Source: Brachyhypopomus gauderio
Lineage: Eukaryota; Chordata; Actinopteri; Gymnotiformes; Hypopomidae
NCBI RefSeq assembly: GCF_052324685.1
Contig: NC_135218.1
Location: 23,428,351 to 23,492,350, forward strand
Direction: 5' to 3'
DNA: 64,000 bases
Shown here: positions 24,181-61,200 of the stretch, piece after piece
How positions within the stretch are numbered: position 1 is the first letter of the stretch
How the letters are laid out: every line of letters starts with the position of its first letter
Position numbers and translations under genes: made by a program
The notes under the pieces: generated by a model
Databases searched by the model: none
Seen by the model: the letters and a program-made list of their open reading frames with translations, nothing else
Told to the model about the DNA's origin: nothing

Positions 24181-25659
24181 TATTTATCTGATTTACTCAA
24201 AATAAAGAAAACATCTGTGTAATTAAAACAAAACACAAATAAACGAGAATGACTGAAAATTGTGGGAATTAATTAAAAAAATTAATTGTAAATCTTTCCA
24301 TCAAAATAATTTTTTGATTTTGAAATTTACGTATTGTGAAAGGCTTTAAATCTATAGGTCTAATGATCCACTATGCAATAAATTAGGTACTATATCATGA
24401 AACCTATAGGATTCAACTTGTCATGACAATAATTTGAAGCTGAGATGAGTGTGTTTGTATGTAAGGGGTAGGGGATCCTAATAAAATATACACAAGAACT
24501 GTTTTAAGAACTCTGTTTCCTCATTTCTGAAGGTTTTACACAACTTTCAGCTGTGCCAAATCTCACCAAGTCATTTAATCACTGCCAACTCATTTTGCCA
24601 GATAGTGGGGAGTGGGTAGAGGTGAGAGCAAGAGACAAACAAATATCACCGGTCCCTTACTATGTGATGGCTTTTCAGGCTTTTACTGGATACATGTTCA
24701 CTGGGTCCTACATCAAAGTAGAGAAACAACATCAACAGTTCACTGAGACCACGTTTCTAAAGGTCACTGAGACAGCACAGTCTGTGTGTGTGTGTGTGTT
24801 TGTGTGTCTATTTTAAGGGCGTATCTATAAATTTCTCCTCCCCCATTTTCCCTGGACAAAAACAAACTCTTAACGAACCTCCTCAAACAAAATGGAGGAC
24901 CACCTGGGTATTCCTAAAAGAGCAAACTTTAGGCACGCTGTGTAGCCAGTTCAGAAAAATAAAGACTGAAATGTATTTCCCCCTTTTACAAATTGGCAAT
25001 AATAGGTGATTTTATAAGGGTATTTAATGCTTTGATTTTGTAATACACAAAGAGCCATGCTGGAGTCTCAGTGGATACAAGAACTACCATATGAAAGTGC
25101 ATCAAGTATTTCAGTTCTACGAGAGCAGCTCTATGAACCATTCATACTCAAAAACAGTAAGCTACGGAAAGCCCATTAGGACAATCTATGTAGTCACATT
25201 CTGAATTCAGCCAAAGGTGTTATTATATGTAATACATTGCAATTTAATGACCATTTATACTTCTTCATAAGCGAGAAAGATGAGCATACATTTTATTCCT
25301 ACGTATGTACTGGGTAATGATCCATTTAAATACATCGATATCCTTAAAGCAATATTAAACAACTTGCTTCATTTATGTTTTCCCATCGGTTCTGTAGTTA
25401 GTAGACATTCATGTGTAGTTTATTTCTTGTGCATGGCCCCCCAAATGATACACCAGTTACATGGGCTTTTGATTGCACTGTTTACAGGACAGTATAAACA
25501 AATCAAGCTTCAAGACATGGTTCTCGACATGGCTCACGTTGCTGCTCTTAAAGTTCTAGTTCAGGTTCAGTGATTCTGAAGGAAGCAACACTTCAAATCA
25601 AAAGAAACACGGTACAGAAGTTCACAATCATCGTAATCACGATTATCATTTCTGCATGT
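24181..25659. other. Gene-free stretch
   Basis: No supported exon. Contains a (GT)n run at 24782-24806. Confidence 0.5.
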
Positions 25660-25665
25660 TTTATT
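25660..25665 (-). terminator. Candidate polyadenylation signal of sucla2
   Basis: AATAAA on the minus strand about 780 bp after the sucla2 stop codon. A nearer variant signal cannot be excluded. Confidence 0.4.
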
Positions 25666-26446
25666 GGAACAATATTTAATCCCTCTCATCAATCAGCAAC
25701 TCCCATACGGGAGTAAAAAGAACACAACTCTAATAACACACGTTCCCCTAAGTGTTTGTGCGTCTGAGGGTGGGAAACGGAGCCGTGCTCTTCAGGAAAG
25801 CGCAGTCTGAAACAGAGCAAGACTCTCTCCAACTACACCCACTCCCGATGGGACAGCACACACGGGAGGGAGAAAGAGCAGGTAGCCATTTTTTAATGAG
25901 ACTGTGTGTGTGTGTTTGTGTGTGTGTGTACCAATATACAGAACCAGTGTCAAACACATTACATCCAGCAAGCTTCGCCCCCGTGTACATGTCCACAATA
26001 TCAATACAGTCTTGCATAAATAGGTCCGGCTTTTAATACAGAGGGGAAAAAATGTCAAAAACACAAAAAATAAGGGTAAAAAAAACCAATTACAACACTG
26101 ACCTGTTCTAATCAGAGTAACCAAGGCAACCAACGTAAGCTGGTTGAGGAGTGGTTATGTGGGATGAAGGTGGTGAGGCTGGTGGGCAGAAGGGACACAG
26201 GAGTGAATCGATAGAAAGCAGGAGTGTGTTTTTACGTTTTGGAAGCACTTATGGAACACAAGGGATAGTAGCGATGCGTGAAAACAGACAGGAGGCTCAG
26301 ATATGAACCATACACGCAAGCTGGACCACGCTGGACATGGAGGAGGGGCCCAGCAGCTGGGAACTCAGTTCATGGTTTGAGGTCTGGTCTGAGAAGGATG
26401 TGGTCGGAAGAGAAGGGCGACTTTGTCGGCGCTGTCTTGCAGATCT

Positions 26447-38078
<11,632 letters not shown>

Positions 38079-38566
38079 GTTCCTCTCTACACCAACAGTC
38101 CTGTTGAAAAACAAATCACTAGACGCGCCTGCGTACGCGCGAACCTACGCCATTTGCGCATTAAACCTACGCCATTTTCGCATTAAACTTACGCCATTTG
38201 CGCATTAAACCTACGCCATTTGCGCACCTGCGCTCTGTGAAAGGCTGTAGCTTTCCACCGTACGCGAGCTCGTGTCCTTCGTTCTTAGTCTAGTCAGAGT
38301 GCTTGATCTTGGGCTTTTACGTGTAATTATGCACGATATACCCGAGCTATAAAAGGGTTTTAATGATATACGTATTCTCAAATTTCAAAATGTCCTGATT
38401 GACACCTTGGGGACATGTTTTTGGTCAGGAGGGTCCTTTCACAAGACAGACAACAGTAAGTAGCTAACAACTTGGCCTTTCGAAAAAAACATTACTCAGA
38501 CTTGCATGAGCGAATGTTTAGCACATATTCCCTATCAAATATCCATCACATCTTAGCCTGAATATC
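38079..38566. promoter_or_regulatory. Bidirectional promoter of sucla2 and nudt15
   Basis: The two start codons are 488 bp apart and point away from each other. The sucla2-proximal half is CpG-rich; no TATA box is evident. Head-to-head SUCLA2/NUDT15 is also the human arrangement as I remember it. Confidence 0.7.
38131..38232 (+). repeat. 22-bp tandem repeat in the shared promoter
   Basis: About four copies of a 22-bp unit made of CCTACGCCATTT and GCGCATTAAA lie within 60-150 bp of the sucla2 start codon. Each unit has a CGCCATTT core that resembles a reversed YY1 site. Confidence 0.85.
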
Positions 38567-39761
38567 ATGGCAAGAGCTGTGCAGAACCATACCCCAAAGC
38601 GGCCTGGTGTTGGCCTGGGGGTCCTGGTAACGGATCCGTCCCACCCAAGATGTGTTCTTCTCGGAAGGCGGAAGAGCCTGGTGGGTAAAGGTACCTATCA
38701 ATTACCTGGAGGACACATAGAATTTGGGTGAGTTACTTAAACGGCACATTCTTAATTAGGAAATGAATGTACTATAAACACAAAAGGATTTGACAACATT
38801 TTTCGTTTGTTTTAATTATGTGTATTTTACATAATCGTATGCGTTTTTTAAATAATTCTATATTTGAATCCATTTACTAATTCAGAGGAAGCAACAGCCA
38901 GTGGTTATAAAATAATGAATAGACAAGCAATAACAATCAGTAATGGTGATACATAAATGAAACATATTAATTAAACTAGACATTAATATAGGCCTAAATA
39001 ACATCTCAATTAATTTATAAACATCTTATTTTTTGTTATTTTATTATTTATTTTTTATTTATGTGTTCATATGTTCTGCCCAACTCCACAGACTAACTCA
39101 CAGATCTACTTTGCCTAAACTGGAACGTTTTGCCTTTGGCTAAAATCTGCATGCACTTGTTGCAGGGAGACGTGGGAGGAGTGTGCACAGAGGGAGGTGA
39201 TGGAGGAGGTGGGGGTCCGGCTGAAGAACCTCCAGTTTGCCTCTGTAGTGAACTCCATAAAGCTGGAAGAAAACTATCACTACATTACAGTGTTCATGCA
39301 GGGAGAAATTGATAGGACCTTCTCATCTGAGCCAATAAACATGGAGCCTGAGAAAAACGAGGGTAATTGTATTTGCAAACTAGGGCTAGTGGATCTGAAC
39401 TTTGCTCACGTTCTCTTCCATTGGATTATTATCGTGCTTGGGCTACATCAAAATTGTCCAAAATGTCCAAAACACACAACTCCAGAATGGGTCTTGGCCT
39501 CAACTGCTGAATAGATGCATGTATAATTTTGACAAGTTGGCGAATCTTTCCTTTGATAGTTATTTCCTTCAGCAGTGAGTGATTCACTGAGCTTTTAGGA
39601 TTGTTTTCACATTCACTAAGAGTTAACTTTTTTCTGTTTTACATTCAGGTTGGACATGGAAAATCTGGGAGGACTTCCCCCAAGAGAAGGAGCTTTTCTT
39701 ACCACTGGCTAATTTAAGACAGCAGGGATTCCAGCCTTTCGCAAAACATGCAAAGATTTAG
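38567..39761 (+). CDS. nudt15: Nucleotide triphosphate diphosphatase NUDT15
   Basis: Nudix hydrolase that removes damaged or thiopurine nucleoside triphosphates (for example thio-dGTP) by cleaving them to monophosphates. Three exons, 38567-38727, 39166-39362 and 39649-39761, joined in phase, give 156 residues (human 164). The Nudix box is complete at 49-71: G49, E55, then REVMEEVGV. The human protein has Ala where the canonical Gly stands, so this copy fits the general Nudix pattern better. QLPGGH before the box and ASVVNS after it are conserved. The C-terminus is shorter than in human. Start ATG has A at -3 and G at +4. It shares a promoter region with sucla2. Confidence 0.95.
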
Positions 39762-39941
39762 TGTAATCGAGAGACTCTTTTTTTCTGTATTGTATGAAGA
39801 ACTGCTTGAATGAATTCTCCAGCTGCTTGGAGTTACTAAAGGAAGAATCTGTGAAACTGAGCTGAGGTACAGGTGGGTTTCCCAGTCAAACGCACAAATG
39901 CAGTCCAGCGATCCAAACAGCGTCTCTTTGTCTAATCTGAT

Positions 39942-39947
39942 ATTAAA
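39942..39947 (+). terminator. Possible polyadenylation signal of nudt15
   Basis: ATTAAA variant hexamer 180 bp after the stop codon. No AATAAA was noticed before the itm2b promoter. Confidence 0.3.
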
Positions 39948-40139
39948 AGTATGCTTATGCCTAATGTAAACAGTTACAGTGTCAGTAATATATTTTACTA
40001 TATTAACTACATGTGCATGATATTTGTTATTCCACAGATGTTGGCACATGTTCCGTCCAGTATGAACATTACTAGTTTGACCGTTTGGTGTTTAAATTGG
40101 AGTATTATTTAAGGTTATTGACTATTCCCCCATATGGGA

Positions 40140-40335
40140 TGTTTATTCCTTGGTGCTATGAACGCCCCCAGCGCCCATGACACACCGAGCCGCCATTTTG
40201 GTCTAAATGCGTCACATCGAGTAATAAGAAGACGGTCCGAGCTGGGCGAGCAGTCAAGTTGACAAACTTCGGGGGGGAGAAAAAAAGGACAAGACAGCGT
40301 TACATTTGTTCTTGCACAACTAACCAGAGTCAACT
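40140..40335 (+). promoter_or_regulatory. itm2b promoter and 5' leader
   Basis: CpG-containing DNA directly before the itm2b start codon, with GCCGCCATTTTGG near 40190, a good visual match to a YY1 site, typical of TATA-less housekeeping promoters. GC-rich, CpG-rich DNA continues into intron 1 to about 41220. Confidence 0.5.
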
Positions 40336-44497
<4,162 letters not shown>

Positions 44498-44888
44498 GGC
44501 GAAGGGCCCACGCCGCGCGCACGATTCACCACTTCTGACGAATTCCACTCGAGCAGTGAGATTCTGGGAAACCCTGCCCACTCGTCTTTCCTTGTAAAGC
44601 TCTTCCTGTTTTCTGTGTGGCGTTCCTCTGCTTTGTTTCGTCTTTTCCCCCCTTCTGTACAGCAACAGGATATCGAGAGGACGGGACCAAAAAAAACAAA
44701 CAATAGAAAATCCCAAAGCAATACAGGGTGTTACAGCATACGAGCAGGTTCAAGGCCCCTTAGTCTCTCCTGGATTAACTATTCCATGTTTCTAGGGATT
44801 TTTTTTTTTTTTTGTAGTTTTACAAGATTTGGGGAAATGCGATTCGACCGACGTAATGTTCGTTACAGCGTACGTATGAACACGAGGC

Positions 44889-44894
44889 AATAAA
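44889..44894 (+). terminator. Proximal polyadenylation signal of itm2b (candidate)
   Basis: AATAAA 390 bp after the stop codon, followed by an A-run. Confidence 0.5.
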
Positions 44895-45344
44895 AAAATC
44901 ACTGCTCTGTACATGTTAAAACTGTGAAGGTTTGTCACAGCCAGTTCACCATATTATACACTGGAAGAAATTAGACCATATAATGGAATATAACTTTTTT
45001 TGTATTAGATATACTTATTAGTTTAGGATGTTTTCATTTTTTAAATGTTATCTGCTGTAGCTTTTAGCACACTGCTTTAAAATGTTTCTTCAAATGATAA
45101 TTGGACTTAGCGATATACAGGGACTTTTTTCTAGGTTTAACTGCTTTCAAATACGTCATATTCAGAAGATGAGAAGAAATGAATTTTAAGAACATTCAGA
45201 TTTCATATTGATTTGTGAAACTGCAGAAAACAAGATTTAGAATGTAACTTGAATATGTAAGGGTTTATATCTTAAGTTCCACCAGATATCTATATAACTG
45301 TTGTATTGACTGATACAATGAGCTTAACATTAAATAACAAAAAG

Positions 45345-45350
45345 AATAAA
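45345..45350 (+). terminator. Distal polyadenylation signal of itm2b (candidate)
   Basis: AATAAA 850 bp after the stop codon; use of both signals would give two 3' ends. Confidence 0.45.
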
Positions 45351-45370
45351 TGTTACAGGATTAACTTGGT

Positions 45371-46264
45371 CCACCATTGATTGTGCAGTTCCTTCTAATC
45401 GTTTTGTGTATTTATGGATGTGACACACAAACGGAAGAGCCTCTTCTCTGATGTGATTTCCAATGGTTTAGGTTCATAGTTGCAGAAAACGTACTAATAT
45501 TAGGAACCTCCTGACGGCAGAGATCACTCATACCGCTGCGTTCCACCTCAATGTCGTGTGCCGTAGATGTAAATGTGTGGGTGGTTGTAATGGGAGGGGT
45601 GACTCAAGGCTGGTGTGTAACAAGGCTCAGGTTTAGGACCTATGTTAGTGTTTCACTATAAGTGTCTAAAATGTGTTCATCTTTGTTCAGTCATGTTAAG
45701 TTCATATGTAAGTTCATAATGGGAACGTAGCTCTTGGCGGTTCCTCCTGAAGGCGATCTGCTTGCATTGCGGTAAATGTCAGGTGGCAAACTCAAGAAGG
45801 TGACTGGTAGGAACAGTTTGGCTGTGTTTTTTGGAAACTGGTTTCCATTTATTTACTGGAGCCAAATTAAGGCTTAATACTGGAATCAAGATTATTATTC
45901 TGTGACAGTGTAGCTTGTAAAACCAGTTCTGTGGTCAGGGCACCCTGTGGACGCTAAAGGAAGACCAGTTTCATTTAGCAGCAGCCTAGGTGTTCTCTAC
46001 TGGATTCATTTAACGCCAGTCTAAACACCCTTGGAAAGATAACAAGGTTTTCAGTGGAAGAGGCCTTGAGCTCTTGGATAAACTGAACTTGAAGCAGAGT
46101 CCGTTTCAGGTGGAGCAGCAGTTATAGGTGGCTAGCAAGCTGCCCGTCTCTAGCAGGGGTTGTGGACTCGTATACCTACTGGACAAGTGTAGGCTTGTGG
46201 CAGCTAAGGACTTCATTCAGGTCCCCAGTCAGAGCAGCTCATATGCAAAACACCATGGATGTGC
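45371..46264. other. Intergenic gap between itm2b and abi2
   Basis: About 0.9 kb between the likely 3' ends of the two convergent genes. Nothing recognised. Confidence 0.4.
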
Positions 46265-46281
46265 AGGCTAGATAAATCCAG

Positions 46282-46287
46282 TTTATT
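46282..46287 (-). terminator. Candidate polyadenylation signal of abi2
   Basis: AATAAA on the minus strand, which would give abi2 a 3' UTR of about 1.5 kb. Another AATAAA on the same strand lies near 47637. A T18 run at 46810-46834 is within this UTR. Confidence 0.4.
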
Positions 46288-47776
46288 CTCCATCAGCAGG
46301 GGGAAGAAAAAGAAAATTCACAGAAATGATAAACATGCAAGACTCTTCACACACACAGTCACAGACCATCCATCAAAAATAAAAAGTTTGCACAGATAAG
46401 CCAGGCAGTCACCAACAGTCCACAAACTGAAAACCAGGCATCACACACACACACACAAAAATATGTATAGACATCAGTGTACCTCATAGAAAAGAACAGC
46501 TGTGTTGGCACAGGTTTGAATGAGGGAACAGATCACACCTGTGAGAATGTTCTGAAGTTTGGGCTGGTTTCTGTTTCTTTGTGTCTTCACTCCTCTCCAA
46601 CTTCATTGTGTCCGTGGTTTACCTTCAAGGCCTTTACATCACACCCTTTGTGCTTTCAAGACCAGAGCCTGCAGAGGGCCGAGGTTCCACCCCCCCACCC
46701 CAGTGTGCTATCGTTATTGCAGAGAAAAGGCCTGTTCTCTGATTTCTTCTTAGGTCACATACAACACTATCAGTATCAGAAAAATCAATATAGAACATAC
46801 ATAGCTTTGTACTTTTTTTTTTTTTTTTTTTTTTAACTTGTTGGTCAAAATGACAAAAAAACAAAAAGTCCACCACTTATAGCTTAGAACAGAATGGTGG
46901 CAGGAATCTTAAAGAATCTTCATAAACATCTCTGACTATAATGATTACTTCTTATGGCACAAGCTTAATTTCAATAGTGTTATCATACATACATACAAAG
47001 AATACACATAATTGCAAGTCTCAGCAATAAAAAAATGGACAAATATGAGTGTAAAGGAATGATGAGAATGTAAAGGTTGTGTTCAGTCAAATTACCACTC
47101 CACATTCCACGTCTAAACATGCCTGAGTCCTTTGGTGTAGCCTACAGCTAAAGAAGTCAAACTTAACCCATGACATCTATGTGGAGAAGGGGAAACGACC
47201 AGGCTGAACAAACAAAAAGAACTTTTCTTCCTTCAAAATGTAGCACTAAACCAAAACGAAACCTCCAAAATGGCGACTTCTATTAATTATCTGTGGTCGT
47301 TTGCAAAATTCAACACCATGCTGTGTGTTGCCAGTACGGGAGGGGAGGGAACACAGCAGTTTTGCCATGGGGGAAAACAGCAACATTAATATTTAGTGTT
47401 TCTGGGAAGGCAGGTGAGGAACTCAAATTAAGACATGAAAAATGATCCTTATAAATCTTTAAGCGTGTATCGTGCAGCATTCAGCCACTGTGTCAGTGTA
47501 CATCAGGGACAAACACACACACCCACTTCATAATGTAGAACACTACTCAATGCACAGAACTGCAGTGAGGACCCAACAGGCCCTTGCAAATGTACAGTGG
47601 ATATCCCAGATCTTCTGCCTTCTAATGACCTCCATCCATTTTATTCTGTTCATCCAAATGGGTCTTCATGAAGATACGTGGGTGTTGTGTGCGGATCAGT
47701 GTGTGTGATGTCAGAGGTGTGTATACAGCTTGTGCGAGGGTGTCGGAACATGAGGTTTTTGTACGAGTGTGTTAGG

Positions 47777-47791
47777 GCACCCCCTGGTGGC

Positions 47792-47793
<2 letters not shown>
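47777..47793 (-). promoter_or_regulatory. CTCF-like motif overlapping the abi2 stop codon
   Basis: AGCCACCAGGGGGTGCC on the minus strand closely resembles the CTCF core. Its first bases overlap the abi2 stop codon at 47792-47794. Visual match only. Confidence 0.35.
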
Positions 47794-57610
<9,817 letters not shown>

Positions 57611-57690
57611 TTACTGGCTACCTCGCCGATGCATTCAATAGTGCACAGGAAACGAGCACCTTCCCACTTCCTCTCTCTCCCTCTCCCTCC

Positions 57691-57695
<5 letters not shown>

Positions 57696-57735
<40 letters not shown>
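57696..57735 (+). repeat. (CT)n microsatellite in the abi2 promoter
   Basis: About 20 CT units about 95 bp upstream of the abi2 start codon. On the abi2 strand it is a GA repeat. Confidence 0.95.
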
Positions 57736-57738
<3 letters not shown>

Positions 57739-57867
57739 TGTGGCCATGAAGTACACAGCCTGGGTAGTTTTCATAAACAGCTTTACCATTACGTAACTCC
57801 TTCCACTGTTATGTTATGATGTAATTATGCCACACAAACAAAAATGTACAACACGGCTAAAGTCTTC

Positions 57868-57873
57868 TTTATT
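57868..57873 (-). terminator. Candidate polyadenylation signal of cyp20a1
   Basis: AATAAA on the minus strand, 360 bp after the cyp20a1 stop codon and only 270 bp from the abi2 start codon. Confidence 0.5.
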
Positions 57874-58235
57874 AGAAACACGTGGCCATTTGCTCATTAG
57901 TTGGAAGCCTTAATTGGGTGTTTTAAATGCACAAAAACAGATTAAATTCAAACTGTTTTTTTTTCTAAAGAGAAATGAATGAGATGGCTTTACACAAATC
58001 ACACAATTTTAAAGTTATTTTTAAAGAGTTCTGGTCATCAAAAACATCACATTGCATTTCAAAAAATTTTTGACTGCCCTCTGAGACACTGTTCACTGGT
58101 GACATGGTCAAAAGAACCATTACTCAACCAAGTCAGCAGACGAACAGAAGGGCACAGTATTTGCAGGCCTTTATGGTCACGAGGGTCTCAAAGGTTAACC
58201 CTCCGACAGTGCAGGTGAGGCCGAGGTCGGCTGGA

Positions 58236-61200
58236 TCATTTCCTCTTGCTGACGGTGATCCAGGTGTCGTCCCTGGGTGTGGTCACCAGCTCGTACCTGG
58301 CCTCCACCACTTGGCCCTCCACCTTGTGCACACGTAACCTCCGCACCAGTGTACTCAGCAGGACTGCAGCAACCGTGTAGGCAAATCTGGGCAGGGGCGT
58401 GGAGGAAGACACCATTACCACACCACACCATTCTCACTCGGGTGAATCTTCTCATCATACACCTGCTGCCAATTAAAAATCTAAAAATGGTGATCAATAT
58501 TCATAACGGCCAGACTCTCAAACAGCAAATGTCCTCAGAACATTCGTAGGCCTTAGTTATAAAATGCCTTAGTTTTAACTGATTGTTGCATCAATAATAA
58601 CAATATATGATGGTATGCTGTCCGTTTCAGTTGTTAAGAGACGCTGTTTCTGTCAGTGTACCCAAGTTCAGGACAGGCCTGGCTCCCTGAAAAGCCCAGC
58701 AGAGAGAAGGTCTTCATAACGGACTCATCTGTAAATCTATCTGGGTCAAACCTAGAGAAGCACACAACACATGAACAAAAATCACAGAATTAAATATTAT
58801 TTTATGTATACACCCCCCCCCCCCCCCCACACACACACCTGTATGGTAATGTCCACGTGTCTGCATCTTGAAGCATTACTCCCACAGCATATATGACCAA
58901 AGTCTGTTTTAAAAGGAAAATAGAGATGATCAGATCCTGACTGAAGTTTGTGCATTAATGGACAACAGCACACCAAGCTGTCCACACAGCTACTGCGACC
59001 CCACCTGAAGCTGCCGTGCCCTGGGCGAGGGCTACTTGCCTCTTTAGGAATGACGTGTCCATCCACCTTCCCTTCCACCTCCTGCAGTCTGGCGGCAATG
59101 GGGGTTAGTTTGGCTGTGCGTACAGTCTCATTCAACACCTGCTGACAGTACCTGCAGAGTGTGTTGATGGTTACACAGCAGCACAACACCGCCCCCTAGT
59201 GGCCGAGTTTATAGGTGCGAGGCCATGATATAATCCACATAATCCAGGCTCAGGACTGACCTGAGCTGGGGGATCTTGTCCAAAGTGACCGGCCCATCTC
59301 CAAGCACGTCTGTTAACTCCTGGTGAAGTTTCTCCTGCAGCGCCTCCGAGACTGAGAGAAAGTGCACGGCCCAGATGCACACTGGGGAAAAAAAATCGGG
59401 ACAAAGGTGCAGGGCTCAAGAACAGTGAAGTGTACTGAGAGTGTCTTGAAGCCACATGAAGTAAAAGCTCTCCTAGCAACCGGAGCGGCAACAGAGAAGC
59501 CCAGCGTTTGTTTAAAAGTACAGCCTCGTTTCCCTGAGCCCTTTCTGCCCATCTAAAATGACCTGTCCTTAATGATAACCCTACGTACACAAACGGCACG
59601 AAGGTATTGCAAACAATTCCAAAAAAGCACATTAAACGTTCATTCAGTTTGCAGAGCAGAGACACACAAACACTTAATTAGCCTTCATTAGCCTCGTGTA
59701 CCACTACGTATTCTGGGTACTAATGTTGGCTTACTAACTTTTGTCCATAATATAGTAGTCGTGCATGTTTTACTTACTATTTATGTTTACACTCAAGGCT
59801 AGCTAAATTATACTTAAACGATATTCTGTTGTCCTGAAGACTGGTGCATTATGGGGAAGGTGAACTGAAGTGAAACTGAAACAGCTACAGTCAAACTGCT
59901 GCAGCAGTCAGAGGTTTGAACCACGGGGTCCTTGCAGGGTCGTGAACAGGAAGCCCGCTGTGGTCCCACCGAGAGGAGGCGAGGCTACTTACGATTGGCA
60001 GTGATGACGCAGCCGGCCAAGGTGAACACCATGCTCTCCTCGATGACCTGGGAGAGAGACCACACACAGCGTCACGAAGAACCTCCTATACGATGCTCCA
60101 GACGTCCGAACGCCATGACAACATCTGAGCAGTGACCCTGGACGTCTGACTTATGGAAAGGTCACGATGAGCAACAAACTAAGGGTTAGAATTAAAAAGT
60201 CTGTATTGCATATCATCATATCAGTAGAAGTAATATTCTTCTATTAAAAGCAGACCAAGGTCATTTAGGATGCGAGTATGCAAGTGTATGCAAATGTATG
60301 CAAATTTTTATGGTGTGACTGCTCCTTCGTGTCACTGTGTGCTGGAGTGGGGGACTGAGGTCACCTGTTTCTCAGACAGACTGGCCTGCAGTAGAGAGTC
60401 CATGAAAGCGAACTGGGCTGAACCACGTGCACTTCTCTCTTTAATTACCGACTTCAACACGGATTCCATCTCAGCCAGCGCTACAGATACACAAACCCCC
60501 AATATGACTTTGCCCATGTTTAAATGAAAACAAATGTTTCAAATGCAATGCCACATTACTGCTCCATAAAAGCTCAAACATCTGACTCACCACTCTCATA
60601 GTGGGCCTTTCGGCTGGGACTCTTCTCCAGAGAACCATCCAGAAAACCTTTACCGATCTCTGACCAGATCTACTCATTGAAAAACACCACACACATATTG
60701 TGAGGACCAGCATATGGTGCAGTACGTGACATTATATATTCAGAACATCCTCTGAAGTGTGTTCAAACGCAGAATGAGCCCTTGAATCTGCTCACAGCCT
60801 CATGATTCTTGCGGAAGTGTATGACTTCGCCGTCGTCCGCAAAGCGCCCGCCCATAGCCAGCTGAGTGACGGCCTTCATGGCCAATCCCAACAGGTGAGC
60901 ACAGATGGGCGTGTGCTGTGAGGCAGGATACGACTCCCACTTCCCAACCAACTCTTCCACCAGCTGCAAACGCAACAGTAAAAGGGTTATGGCCTACAGT
61001 CATGACAGGGCTGAGATGCTTAAAGGACGTTTAAAAGCCTTTTGTGCTACTACCTCCTCGGTTTTTCCTCACTTCAGGCACATAAAGACGTGTCTGGTTT
61101 CATACTATGGGATTTTGACCACCAACACCACCCCACTAAAATACATAAATTACTATTTAATTTTTTTTCCATAAAGAAAATAATTATTTTGCCCTTTTTC

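Noticed and set aside
38079-38114. Twelve-codon upstream extension of sucla2
   Set aside because: It would begin with TTG; the ATG at 38078 has a good context and starts a plausible targeting sequence.
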